Both the position numbers and the translations under genes were made by a program. Source: Macondimonas sp045864775 (GTDB lineage: Bacteria > Pseudomonadota > Gammaproteobacteria > UBA5335). Taken from it: a stretch of 64,000 nt of DNA. The stretch covers positions 1,203,648 through 1,267,647 of the forward strand of contig BTVR01000001.1 in NCBI GenBank assembly GCA_045864775.1, given 5' to 3'. How positions within the stretch are numbered: the first letter of the stretch is position 1; each line of letters starts with the position of its first letter. Of this stretch, positions 1 to 8,501 are shown in pieces. The notes under the pieces are model-generated. The model was not told the DNA's origin, made no database searches, and was given only the letters and a program-made list of their open reading frames with translations.

Positions 1-375
1 ATCGCGAGGGACGCGAAGCCGCCTGTAGCGATGGGGCCGCAAGCACGGCCCCTTGGCCTGATTCCCGCTGATGTAAAGCCCGAGCGCCGATGGTGACCTT
101 TTGATGGCTGCGTGCCCCACGACCATTGCGCCCCGATCCGGGGCGTGGTGGAATGGCACTTCGCGTTCAACGCCTGAACACGCCCGGCGGTCAGCATAGA
201 CGGTGATCTGATCCGCACCGTCATGGCGGTAGCGTGGCGAAACCCGAACCCTCCGACCCTCCCGCTTCACGTCCGATCCGGCCGGTTGATCAAATACCGT
301 CCTGCCCACTACGTCTGATTGGGAAACGGCCAAGTCGGCGCGCGCATTGCGTTCGCGCTCCAAAGGAGGTCACCG
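1..375. other. Gene-free leading stretch
   Basis: I recognise no gene here. The first frame is open from base 1 only to a TGA at 94-96 (31 codons) and resembles nothing I know. A perfect 7-bp hairpin (GGGGCCG, 33-39; CGGCCCC, 46-52; loop CAAGCA) is present but lacks a T tract. The stretch ends in the strong ribosome-binding site of the next gene, AAAGGAGGT at 362-370. It could hold the promoter of the glycan locus, but I see no convincing -35/-10 pair. Confidence 0.5.
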
Positions 376-2379
376 ATGCCAAGCGCGCCTTCTTACCGAG
401 CCAGTCTGGCGGACACCCTGGCGCTGCTTCAGGAGATCGAACAGCGGCATGCACCTGCTGCGCTCTCCAACGGATTCGGCCCCGAAAGCATGATCCTGAC
501 GGACCTGATTGCCCGGCACAATCTGGCCATTGACATCTTCAGCCTGGACACCGGCCGCCTGCCGCCCGAAACCTACCATCTCGCCCAATCGGCACGTCGC
601 CGTTACGGACTGACGATTCATCTTTTCACACCCAAGCCCGAGGAACTCGAACCTTGGTTGGCCGCGCACGGCCCGGACGCATTCTATGAATCCGTCGAGC
701 GACGCCATGAATGCTGCGCCATCCGCAAGGTGTCCTCACTCAACCGGGCGCTTGCCGGCCGCAAGGCATGGCTGACCGGACTGCGGCGCGAGCAATCGGC
801 GCATCGATCCGACCTCGAGGCCCGCGAATGGGACGCCACCCATCAGATCCACAAGTTCAACCCGATGGTCCACTGGACGCACCGAGAGGTCTGGGACTAC
901 ATCCGGGATTTCGACGTACCGCATAACGCCCTTCATAAACGGGGTTACGCCAGCATCGGCTGCGCGCCCTGTACCCGCGCGATCACCGCCGGGGAAGACA
1001 TCCGTGCAGGACGATGGTGGTGGGAACAGGACGACCTCAAGGAATGTGGACTGCACGTTCCACAAACCGCCAGCATGAGCCAACGCCGCGTGTCCGACCG
1101 GCCATCCCGATCCAAGCCATCTCCTCTTTACCTTCCAACCTTTGGGAGATCTGCCATGAAAATTCTCATTCTCGGCGGCGACGGCTTCTGTGGCTGGCCC
1201 ACCGCCCTGCACCTGTCCAACCTCGGCCACGAAGTCGCTATCATCGACAACCTCTCGCGCCGCCAGATCGACATCGAGCTGGAATGCGAATCCCTCACCC
1301 CCATCCGCCCCATGGGCGAGCGCCTGCGCGCCTGGAAGGAAGTCTCCGGCCGCGACATCGCCTTCCACAACTTCAACGTGGCGGTGAACTACCAGCGCCT
1401 GCTCGACCTGCTCAAGGACTGGCAACCGCATGCCATCGTCCATTTCGCCGAGCAGCGCGCCGCGCCCTACTCCATGAAGTCCAGCACCCACAAGCGCTAC
1501 ACGGTGGACAACAACCTCAACGCCACCAACAACGTGCTGGCGGCTGTGGTCGAAAGCGGGCAGGACATCCACATCGCCCACCTAGGCACCATGGGCGTCT
1601 ACGGCTACGGCACCGCCGGCATGAAGATCCCCGAGGGCTACCTGCGGGTGAAGGTGGAAACCGACGATGGCGCACAGATCGAAAACGAGATCCTCTACCC
1701 GGCCAACCCGGGCAGCATCTACCACATGACCAAGACGCAGGACCAGTTGCTGTTCTTCTTCTACAACAAGAACGACAAGGTCCGCGTCACCGACCTGCAC
1801 CAGGGCATCGTCTGGGGCACGCAGACGAAAGAGACCCGCCAGGATGAACGGCTCATCAATCGCTTCGACTACGACGGCGATTACGGCACCGTGCTTAATC
1901 GCTTCCTGATGCAGGCGGCGGTCGACTACCCGCTCACCGTGCACGGCACCGGCGGCCAGACCCGTGCCTTCATCCACCTCCAGGACACCGTGCGCTGCAT
2001 CCAGATTGCCCTGGAAAACCCGCCCCGGCCCGGCGAGCGGGTGCAGATCTTCAACCAGATGACCGAGACCCACCGCGTGCGCGACCTGGCGCAGATGATC
2101 GTGGACCGCACCGGCGCCAAGATCGACTATCTGCCCAACCCACGCAACGAGGCGGAGGAGAACGACCTGTACGTGAAAAACGATCGCTTCCTGGCCCTGG
2201 GCCTGGAGCCGATCACCCTGGGCGACGGCCTGATGGAAGAGGTCACCGACATCGCCCGCAAGTACGCCCACCGCTGCGACCGCAGCAAGATCCCCTGCGT
2301 GTCGCTGTGGCGGCAGGTCGGCCGACCCGTGGCAGTATTGGCACCAGCCAAAGACGCGGCGGAAAATCAAGGCGCATGA
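376..2379 (+). CDS. cysH-sqdB: CysH-SqdB fusion: APS reductase joined to UDP-sulfoquinovose synthase
   Basis: Seen: one 667-aa frame carries two complete enzymes. Residues 1-228 are a CysH-type reductase with the four iron-sulfur cysteines of the APS class (CC at 113-114, CxxC at 196-199) and the catalytic ECGLH motif (Cys224). Residues 261-667 are an SQD1/SqdB-type extended SDR with a GGDGFCG dinucleotide loop (267-273), LGTMG (403-407) and YxxxK (Tyr449-Lys453). A Pro/Ser/Arg-rich linker of about 30 residues joins them. Known: CysH reduces APS to sulfite; SqdB combines UDP-glucose and sulfite to give UDP-sulfoquinovose. Inferred: fusion would hand sulfite directly to SqdB. The start is ATG 376, six bases after AGGAGG. 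An internal ATG at 1156 follows GGGAG (1144-1148), so a separate 407-aa SqdB may also be made. A sequencing error that removed a stop cannot be excluded. Confidence 0.9.
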   Translation: MPSAPSYRASLADTLALLQEIEQRHAPAALSNGFGPESMILTDLIARHNLAIDIFSLDTGRLPPETYHLAQSARRRYGLTIHLFTPKPEELEPWLAAHGPDAFYESVERRHECCAIRKVSSLNRALAGRKAWLTGLRREQSAHRSDLEAREWDATHQIHKFNPMVHWTHREVWDYIRDFDVPHNALHKRGYASIGCAPCTRAITAGEDIRAGRWWWEQDDLKECGLHVPQTASMSQRRVSDRPSRSKPSPLYLPTFGRSAMKILILGGDGFCGWPTALHLSNLGHEVAIIDNLSRRQIDIELECESLTPIRPMGERLRAWKEVSGRDIAFHNFNVAVNYQRLLDLLKDWQPHAIVHFAEQRAAPYSMKSSTHKRYTVDNNLNATNNVLAAVVESGQDIHIAHLGTMGVYGYGTAGMKIPEGYLRVKVETDDGAQIENEILYPANPGSIYHMTKTQDQLLFFFYNKNDKVRVTDLHQGIVWGTQTKETRQDERLINRFDYDGDYGTVLNRFLMQAAVDYPLTVHGTGGQTRAFIHLQDTVRCIQIALENPPRPGERVQIFNQMTETHRVRDLAQMIVDRTGAKIDYLPNPRNEAEENDLYVKNDRFLALGLEPITLGDGLMEEVTDIARKYAHRCDRSKIPCVSLWRQVGRPVAVLAPAKDAAENQGA

Positions 2380-2483
2380 GCCTCGATGTCACCGTCGTAG
2401 GCGGCGCCGCACCGCGTATCAGTGCGATGCCCCGGCCATACCCCGGCTCAGCTCAGCAAGGTGCAATTTCGTTATGGGTCTAA
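2376..2483 (+). other. Possible remnant 5' end of a lost gene (35 codons)
   Basis: An ATG overlaps the stop of the CysH-SqdB frame as ATGA, the coupling arrangement used repeatedly in this locus. It opens a 35-codon frame that begins MSLDVTVVGG and runs into the start of the FkbM gene. I recognise no family. The frame may be chance, or the surviving start of a gene whose body was deleted. No protein function is proposed. Confidence 0.25.
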
Positions 2484-3187
2484 AAAACGTGCTTCGAACC
2501 GGCCTCAACCGGATGGGCTTCGATGTTGTCCGCCTTCACCGCTCACCCAAACGCACCTTGCTGGGATTGGCCGGGTTGGACATTGGTACGGTCATCGATG
2601 TGGGTGCCAATCAAGGCCAGTTCGCCCGCCTCATCAGTGGATTTTTCCCACGCGCTCAACTCTACTGCTTCGAGCCGCTGGACAAGCCGTTTGGTCAGCT
2701 CAGTGCCTGGGCTCAGACCCAGAATGGCCGGGTGCACTGCCTGCAATTGGCACTGGGGGATCAGGAAGGCGAGGCGGAAATGCATCTGCATGAGCAGCAC
2801 ACGCCCTCATCATCGCTGCTTGCGTCCACGACCACTACCCACCGTCTTTTTCCGCAAACCCAGGCGGAGCGGATGACCCGCATCCGGGTTTCCACCTTGG
2901 ATCGGGCGCTCGAAGACGCTTTGGATCCCATGCCACGGGAAATTCTGCTCAAGCTGGATGTGCAGGGCTTCGAGGACCGCGTCCTGCGTGGGAGCACGCG
3001 GGTGCTTTCGCAGTGCCGCGCCGTTGTGTTGGAGGCCTGCCTGGATCCGCTCTACGAGGGACAGGCCGATTTTCTCGGTCTTGCGCAATTTCTTCGCGAG
3101 GCGGGTTTTACGTATGCCGGGAATCTCGACCAAAACTATGGGGACGACGGGCGGGTAGTTTTTCTTGACGCTGTGTTTGTGAAATGA
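2474..3187 (+). CDS. FkbM-family methyltransferase
   Basis: A 237-aa protein of the FkbM family, SAM-dependent enzymes that usually O-methylate sugars or other hydroxyls. Seen: the SAM-binding motif VIDVGANQGQF lies at residues 40-50, an acidic CFEP motif follows near 65, and the family signature LKLDVQGFE is at 159-167. The length is normal for the family. Its stop overlaps the next start as ATGA (3184-3187), so the two methyltransferases are probably co-translated. In this setting the likely substrate is a sugar of the surface glycan; which sugar cannot be read from the sequence. A second, diverged FkbM gene lies at 14912. Confidence 0.88.
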   Translation: MGLKNVLRTGLNRMGFDVVRLHRSPKRTLLGLAGLDIGTVIDVGANQGQFARLISGFFPRAQLYCFEPLDKPFGQLSAWAQTQNGRVHCLQLALGDQEGEAEMHLHEQHTPSSSLLASTTTTHRLFPQTQAERMTRIRVSTLDRALEDALDPMPREILLKLDVQGFEDRVLRGSTRVLSQCRAVVLEACLDPLYEGQADFLGLAQFLREAGFTYAGNLDQNYGDDGRVVFLDAVFVK

Positions 3188-4098
3188 CCATGCCTTTGCC
3201 GCTGTGTCCCGACTGCTCCGGAGAAACACGGTTGATTGGACCGATTCCGGCAACCGACATTTTTGCCGGGCGGGCATTAGAGCGTCCGCTCCCCGGTGGG
3301 AGTCTTTACCAATGTCGCAGATGCCGGCTCGGCTTTCGCTGGCCACGGTTGGTCAAGGACGAACTCGATGCTCTCTACAAAGAGGGCAATGAAAACACTT
3401 GGAGTACGTCTGGCGACTCTCGCACCGATTGGCTTATCGCTCGGGACTGGCTTACACAAGGACTCCCTGAGGGAAGTCGTATCCTCGACGTGGGCTGTTT
3501 TGATGGTGGGTTTCTGGAGCCGCTTGTTGCGTCGTACCGCTGCTGTGGCATCGAAATTCACCCGAAGGCGCGCGATCGAGCCAAACAGAAGGGAATAGAA
3601 GTCATTGGCAGTGACTTTTCCGAAGTTGATGGTGACTTCGACTGCATCACCGCGTTTGATGTCATCGAACATGTGGCGCGGCCGCGATCCTTTCTCGCTG
3701 ACTGCCTTGCGGCGATACGGCCTGGTGGATGGGTGCTCGTTTCAACCGGCAACCTGGATGCCTTCACCTTCCGCATCATGGGTGGCCGATATTGGTATTG
3801 CACCATCGCCGAGCATATCTCCTTCGTCAGCCCGGCGTGGTTCAAAGCAATCACCGAAAGCGAAGGCAATCAGGTCTTGAAGCAGGCAACTTTCGTTCAC
3901 GGTTCCACATCGCCGGTGCGGCGTCTGAGGGAAGCGGCGAATAATTTTCTGTACCGCACCGCGCCTTGGGGATTTCGCGGTCTTCGGAAGCTCGGCATGG
4001 GAGGCAAAGCGGTGCGCACCCATCCGGAGTTGGCCGATCACCCGCCCGGCTGGGGCAGCGCAAAGGACCATTTCATGGTGCTGGTTCAAAAGTCATGA
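3184..4098 (+). CDS. Class I SAM methyltransferase with N-terminal CxxC pairs
   Basis: A 304-aa protein. Seen: CxxC pairs at residues 8-11 and 44-47 suggest a small zinc-binding head. It is followed by a Rossmann methyltransferase with SAM motif ILDVGCFDGGF near residue 100 and FDVIEHV further on. This layout matches sugar or small-molecule methyltransferases of the Methyltransf_23 type found in glycan clusters, some of which act on nucleotide-linked deoxysugars. The start overlaps the FkbM stop, and the gene ends in an ATGA overlap with the flippase gene, so it belongs to the same translational string. The acceptor is unknown. Confidence 0.85.
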   Translation: MTMPLPLCPDCSGETRLIGPIPATDIFAGRALERPLPGGSLYQCRRCRLGFRWPRLVKDELDALYKEGNENTWSTSGDSRTDWLIARDWLTQGLPEGSRILDVGCFDGGFLEPLVASYRCCGIEIHPKARDRAKQKGIEVIGSDFSEVDGDFDCITAFDVIEHVARPRSFLADCLAAIRPGGWVLVSTGNLDAFTFRIMGGRYWYCTIAEHISFVSPAWFKAITESEGNQVLKQATFVHGSTSPVRRLREAANNFLYRTAPWGFRGLRKLGMGGKAVRTHPELADHPPGWGSAKDHFMVLVQKS

Positions 4099-5594
4099 CC
4101 AGGTCCTTGAGCAGCAATGCCGCCGCCAATATCGTTCAGGCGCTCGCCGGCGCTGCCCTGCTGTTCGCGCTCTATCGCTACATCAACGCTACGCTGGGTG
4201 TCGAGCAGTTGGGCGTATGGTCGGTGGTGCTGGCAACCGCTTCGGCTTCGCGCTTGGCGGACCTGGGCCTGAGCGCCGGGGTGACCCGCTTCGTCGCCCG
4301 CGATCGGGCACGTGGCGAGGCGGAGCGCGCCGGACAGGTGATCGACACCGCGGTTCTGACCCTGATGGTTGCGGTCGGCGCGGTGCTGCCGCTGCTCTAT
4401 CCGCTCATCGCCGGGCTGCTGCCGCGCCTTTTCGACGGGGAGCATTTGGGGGGCGCGATGGAAATCCTGCCCTATGCGTTGATGTCGCTGTGGCTGACGA
4501 TCGTCGGCGCGGTGTTTCAGGGGGGGCTCGACGGCTGTCAGCGCATGGATTTGCGCGCCGGGCTGGTGGTGACCGGGCAAGCACTGCTGCTGGCGTTGGC
4601 CATTTGGCTGGTGCCGCGATTCGGGCTGGTCGGGCTCGCCTGGGCGCAGATCGGGCAGGGGCTGTTTTTGGCGGGGGCCGGGCGGTGGCTGTTGCGTCGC
4701 GCACTGCCGGCCTTGCCACGCTTGCCCCGAAAATGGAGCAGGCCCGTGTTGCGTGAAATGCTGGGTTATGGCGCCAACGTGCAGGCCGCCACGGTATTCA
4801 TGCTGCTGTTGGACCCTGTCGCCAAGGCGCTGATGGCCCGCTTCGGCGGCCCCGCGGCGGCGGGCTTCTTCGAGATGGCCAATCAGGTGGTGCTCAAGGT
4901 CCGCGCGCTGATCGTCAGCGCCAATCAGGCAATTGTCCCCCATGTGGCCGCATTGGCGGAGGCCGAGCCCGCCCGTCTGACGCGCCTGTATCGGGATAAC
5001 ATGCGCCTGCTGGTCTTCGTCACCCTGCCCGTGTTCGCACTCCTGATCGCATGGGCGGGCGGGCTCTCCTGGCTGCTGGTTGGCGCCTACCAGCCCGCGT
5101 TCGTGTTCTTGATCACGCTCCTCGCCGTCGCTTGGGGTGCCAACATCTTCGCCGGCCCCGCCTACTTCACCAATCTGGGCGCAGGCCATGTGGGATGGAA
5201 TACGCTGTCGCACGTGCTGATGGGCGCCCTCAACGCCGGCCTGGGCTGGCTGCTCGGGAGCAGGTACGGTGCACATGGCGTGGCCTTTGGCTATGCCATC
5301 GCCGTGATCGCCGGCTCCACCATGCTCATCGGCGCGTATGGGTATCGCCATCGCGTGCACCATCGCGAGCGTTGCCACGCCGGATTGACGCATGGGCACC
5401 TGTCGCTCATTGGCGCGTCGCTGGCGGTAGCGATCTTCGGCTGGCTGCTCCCTTTGCGGCAAGAAGGTGATGAGCCGGCCTTGGCTCTGATCGGCCTGCT
5501 GTTGCCGCCGCTTGTCCTCGGCGTATCGGTTTGGTGTCACCCGGTTCGACGTCAGCTATTCGAATCCCTGTCGGCGCGGAAGGTACGAATATGA
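4095..5594 (+). CDS. Polysaccharide flippase (Wzx / MATE-like MOP superfamily)
   Basis: A 499-aa polytopic membrane protein with about a dozen hydrophobic segments and the N-terminal layout of Wzx/RfbX flippases (NAAANIVQALAGAAL followed by ALYRYINATLGVEQLGVW). Known role: moving undecaprenyl-diphosphate-linked oligosaccharide from the cytoplasmic to the periplasmic face of the inner membrane. A much longer frame begins upstream, but the start at 4095 fits the family and forms an ATGA overlap with the preceding methyltransferase. The stop overlaps the next small ORF the same way. With the polymerase/ligase-like protein at 7052 it points to a Wzx-dependent assembly route. Confidence 0.88.
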   Translation: MTRSLSSNAAANIVQALAGAALLFALYRYINATLGVEQLGVWSVVLATASASRLADLGLSAGVTRFVARDRARGEAERAGQVIDTAVLTLMVAVGAVLPLLYPLIAGLLPRLFDGEHLGGAMEILPYALMSLWLTIVGAVFQGGLDGCQRMDLRAGLVVTGQALLLALAIWLVPRFGLVGLAWAQIGQGLFLAGAGRWLLRRALPALPRLPRKWSRPVLREMLGYGANVQAATVFMLLLDPVAKALMARFGGPAAAGFFEMANQVVLKVRALIVSANQAIVPHVAALAEAEPARLTRLYRDNMRLLVFVTLPVFALLIAWAGGLSWLLVGAYQPAFVFLITLLAVAWGANIFAGPAYFTNLGAGHVGWNTLSHVLMGALNAGLGWLLGSRYGAHGVAFGYAIAVIAGSTMLIGAYGYRHRVHHRERCHAGLTHGHLSLIGASLAVAIFGWLLPLRQEGDEPALALIGLLLPPLVLGVSVWCHPVRRQLFESLSARKVRI

Positions 5595-5818
5595 AGCCTG
5601 CACTTCGGCGATGCCTTGTGCGCCCAGTGTCATTGGGTTTCCGCTGCCTCGGTGTGGTTCGACGTGCTTGTCGAATTGAAGGGTGGGCGCGCGTGCTCCG
5701 TGAAGCGCGTTGGAAAGCCGGGCTTGCTGCCCTGGGTAAAGGGATGATCAATCGTCGTTGGGGGACAATCCTCAACAGGGATCACGCCCATCTGTTGAAC
5801 AAGGATAAATCGTCGTGA
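5591..5818 (+). CDS. Small basic protein of unknown function, coupled at both ends
   Basis: A 75-aa frame whose ATG overlaps the flippase stop (ATGA, 5591-5594) and whose TGA overlaps the GTG start of the following glycosyltransferase (5815-5818). That double coupling argues it is translated. The product is strongly basic, with many Arg and Lys, no clear membrane segment and no cysteine cluster (two isolated Cys only). I recognise no family. It could be a small accessory factor, or a residue of a larger gene whose interior was deleted while the overlaps survived. Confidence 0.5.
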   Translation: MKPALRRCLVRPVSLGFRCLGVVRRACRIEGWARVLREARWKAGLAALGKGMINRRWGTILNRDHAHLLNKDKSS

Positions 5819-7062
5819 ACGTGCTCGTCTTGGAACCGCACGCCAATGGTCACCATGGGCCGTACCTGCAGTGGATGGCAAGGGGCCTAGTTGAGCGCGG
5901 TTTCAGGGTCACTGTCGTCACTCTGCCGGAGTCGCTCGCTCACCCGTCCATGCAGATGCTCGACGATGCATCGCATGTGGATGAACAAACGAACTTACGC
6001 ATCATCGGTGCTGACAACCCTCCTTTCCAAATCGCTCGCCAGGGCGGTAGTGCCGGCCTCGCGGCGAGAGAAGTGGCATATTGGCGGTTGTTCAGGGCGT
6101 GGTACAAGGCACATGCCGAAACCGTGCGGCCGGACGTGGTTTTCCTTCCTTACCTGGATTACTGCCTGTATGCCATCGGCTTGCTTGGCTCGCCCTTCGG
6201 AAGCTGCCCATGGGCGGGACTGGCTATGCGTCCGTCGTTTCACTATCGACACATGGGCGTGATCGCGCCTCGGCCGTCATTGGCGGCGTTAAAAAAAGCG
6301 CTCTTCTTCCGCCTTCTGCGAAACCGGAACCTCCGCCGTCTATTGACCATCGACGAGCCCCTTTCTCAGTACCTCGCCGCTCGCCCAGCCTTGGCAGCTA
6401 AAGCCGCATTTCTGCGGGAGCCAGCGGAGCTCGCGGATTCGCCCGATCGGGATGAAGCGAAGCATCGATTGGGTCTGCCGGGGGAGCGCAAACTCCTTCT
6501 TGTCTACGGCGCGGTCACGGCGCGCAAGGGCGTACGCGAGCTTCTGCTCGCCCTTGCCAAACCGGCCTTTCCGCCATCGGTCGATGTGCTCCTTGCCGGC
6601 AAGGTCTCCCCGGAGATTCACCAAGCGCTTGCGAACCCGGCGGTTGCGCCGCTGGTCGCTCAGAGGCGCGTTCGACTGCTGGACCGATTCATCGAAACCC
6701 AAGAGGAACCCCTCCTGTTCTCCGCGGCAGATATCGTCTGGATAGGCTACCGTGGGCACTACACAGCTAGTGGCGTTCTGGTGCAGGCGGCGAGCGCCGG
6801 TCGTCCCGTAATTGCGTGCGAGGAAGGTATCATCGGCTGGCAGACGCGGCGGCACGGGCTAGGTGAAGTGGTAAAACCTGAAGATCCTGCCGCAGTATGT
6901 GCGGCCATTGGCGCTCTGCTGCAAGGCCCGCCAGCCCGAAAAGTCTGTGCGGATGTCGGCCCTGCATTCCGAAGCAGTTTTGCTAGCGCATGCGACGCCT
7001 TGGTTGCGGCGATCACCGGAAGCGCCGCGGATACCATTTTAGGTGCGTCCCATGCAGCCTAA
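5815..7062 (+). CDS. GT-B glycosyltransferase (GT4-like)
   Basis: A 415-aa predicted glycosyltransferase. Seen: the N-terminal half begins MNVLVLEPHANGHHGPYL, a nucleotide-sugar transferase type Rossmann start with a glycine/histidine loop. The C-terminal half has a YGAVTARKGVRELL strand and a donor-site region around SAADIVWIGYRGHYTASGV. The usual acidic E-x7-E of classic GT4 enzymes is not obvious, so the assignment is to the fold rather than to a known activity. It starts at GTG 5815, overlapping the small ORF before it. Base composition is less GC-rich than in the ribosomal half of the window. Donor and acceptor are unknown. Confidence 0.75.
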   Translation: MNVLVLEPHANGHHGPYLQWMARGLVERGFRVTVVTLPESLAHPSMQMLDDASHVDEQTNLRIIGADNPPFQIARQGGSAGLAAREVAYWRLFRAWYKAHAETVRPDVVFLPYLDYCLYAIGLLGSPFGSCPWAGLAMRPSFHYRHMGVIAPRPSLAALKKALFFRLLRNRNLRRLLTIDEPLSQYLAARPALAAKAAFLREPAELADSPDRDEAKHRLGLPGERKLLLVYGAVTARKGVRELLLALAKPAFPPSVDVLLAGKVSPEIHQALANPAVAPLVAQRRVRLLDRFIETQEEPLLFSAADIVWIGYRGHYTASGVLVQAASAGRPVIACEEGIIGWQTRRHGLGEVVKPEDPAAVCAAIGALLQGPPARKVCADVGPAFRSSFASACDALVAAITGSAADTILGASHAA

Positions 7063-8458
7063 CCTAGAAGCTAAAAGGCCACTTTCCTGGTCTGTTACCG
7101 ACTTCAGGAAGCCCAGCACCAATCGGCTGGTTTTACTGGTCGGATTTCTCTTGCCGCTCGCACTTGACGTAAAAAAGATAGGCGAGGAAGGTAGCAGTGC
7201 GCTGCAAACTCTGCTGGTGGCGGTTTCGCTACTGTGTGGCGCAGTTTATGTCATGGCCGAATGGCTATCGCGTGACATCCGCAGTTCGAGTTCAGCGCTG
7301 CGAACCGTGAACGCATTATGGTGGACATATATCGCGCTTACCCCATTGCCGATGCTGTTCTGGGGCGTCGACCCGGTACATTACCTGAAAGTTCTGCTGC
7401 CTTATGTGCTGTTTGGCGCAGGGCTGACCGTCATGGTGGCAGTAGAGCGACGGCGCGTGGACCCGGCATATTTGGTCGATATCCTGTTATGGGCATGCTT
7501 GCTTTCCACGTTGTGGCGCGTTCTCTATGCCATCGCCATCAGCGGCCTCGCCATAGAGACCATCCGCTGGCAGATCCTAGGACCAGGTGTTCCATTTCTG
7601 ATTGGCTACGGCGTTGCCGGCCTCTATTTGCGCAGACGTCGCACCCTGTCCGCAATAGCCTTGTCGATCGGATTGGCCGTCGCCCTGCTGGCCATTACGC
7701 GGTCCTACGTCATCAGTGCAGCCTTCGTACTTGCCGGGCTGTTAATTGTGGATTCGAGACGACGTTCGGCGCGACGTGCCGCGAGGACCGGGGCTAGGCT
7801 GCTTGTATCGGTTGCAGTGATTGCGACGATCGCCGTAGTACTGACGGATGCCGTACGCCCAGGTTTCTTGGAAGTTTGGTTTGCCCGGCTGTTTCACCAG
7901 CAAGCGGAAGGTGGCTTAGACATCACTCTGATAACGCGGCTTGCGGAATACAACGGCCAGATCGAAGCCTTCACGCGCAACGTGTGGACCTTTATTTTTG
8001 GCAACGGAATCGGCGCTGACTACGCCGCGGACACCAGTGTCCTACAGTTGCTTCCATTCCAGGTCGAGCACACGACGCACTGGTTCGCAGGTCATTCTAC
8101 TTGGGTCTACCCTTTTTTTGCGGGCGGCCTTCTTTTCGGACTGCTCATAGTGCTTGTGGTTCTAGGCGGTGTTGTTAGGGCATTCACCGCGGCTTCCATA
8201 AATGCAACCAAACATGGATCTCGGGATGCGGTGCTAGTGTTGACTGTATACCTGGCTTATGTCGGGCAAAGCTTCACGGCAAACCTCTTTCACGAGCGCT
8301 ATACCGGGGTGATTCTCGGGATAGTGGTTGGGGCTTCGCTGATCTACGCAGGGAGGGTTCGGGCAGTGAAGGTCAGAGAACGGGGCAAAGTCTTGCAATC
8401 AAGCAGCGAGGGCGCGGCGTCTGTTGGATCAATGGGGCGCGACTTGGCCCGTGCGTGA
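7052..8458 (+). CDS. O-antigen polymerase/ligase-like membrane protein (Wzy/WaaL type)
   Basis: A polytopic protein of 468 aa with roughly ten to twelve hydrophobic segments and a long periplasmic loop in the C-terminal half containing the stretch WFAGHSTWVYPFFAGG. This is the layout of Wzy polymerases and WaaL ligases, which act at the periplasmic face on lipid-linked glycan; the two cannot be told apart by eye. I chose ATG 7052, which has AGGTG about seven bases upstream. A GTG at 7043 in the same frame would add three residues. Either start overlaps the preceding glycosyltransferase stop, so the gene is in the same string. The GC content is visibly lower than in flanking blocks. Confidence 0.75.
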   Translation: MQPNLEAKRPLSWSVTDFRKPSTNRLVLLVGFLLPLALDVKKIGEEGSSALQTLLVAVSLLCGAVYVMAEWLSRDIRSSSSALRTVNALWWTYIALTPLPMLFWGVDPVHYLKVLLPYVLFGAGLTVMVAVERRRVDPAYLVDILLWACLLSTLWRVLYAIAISGLAIETIRWQILGPGVPFLIGYGVAGLYLRRRRTLSAIALSIGLAVALLAITRSYVISAAFVLAGLLIVDSRRRSARRAARTGARLLVSVAVIATIAVVLTDAVRPGFLEVWFARLFHQQAEGGLDITLITRLAEYNGQIEAFTRNVWTFIFGNGIGADYAADTSVLQLLPFQVEHTTHWFAGHSTWVYPFFAGGLLFGLLIVLVVLGGVVRAFTAASINATKHGSRDAVLVLTVYLAYVGQSFTANLFHERYTGVILGIVVGASLIYAGRVRAVKVRERGKVLQSSSEGAASVGSMGRDLARA

Positions 8459-8501
8459 ATTTCTTTCCGGAAACATCCTGCTGTGGGCGGAGAAATAGCG
8501 C

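Noticed and set aside
33..52. GC-rich perfect hairpin near the window start
   Set aside because: No T tract follows and no gene end is visible upstream, so it cannot be called a terminator.
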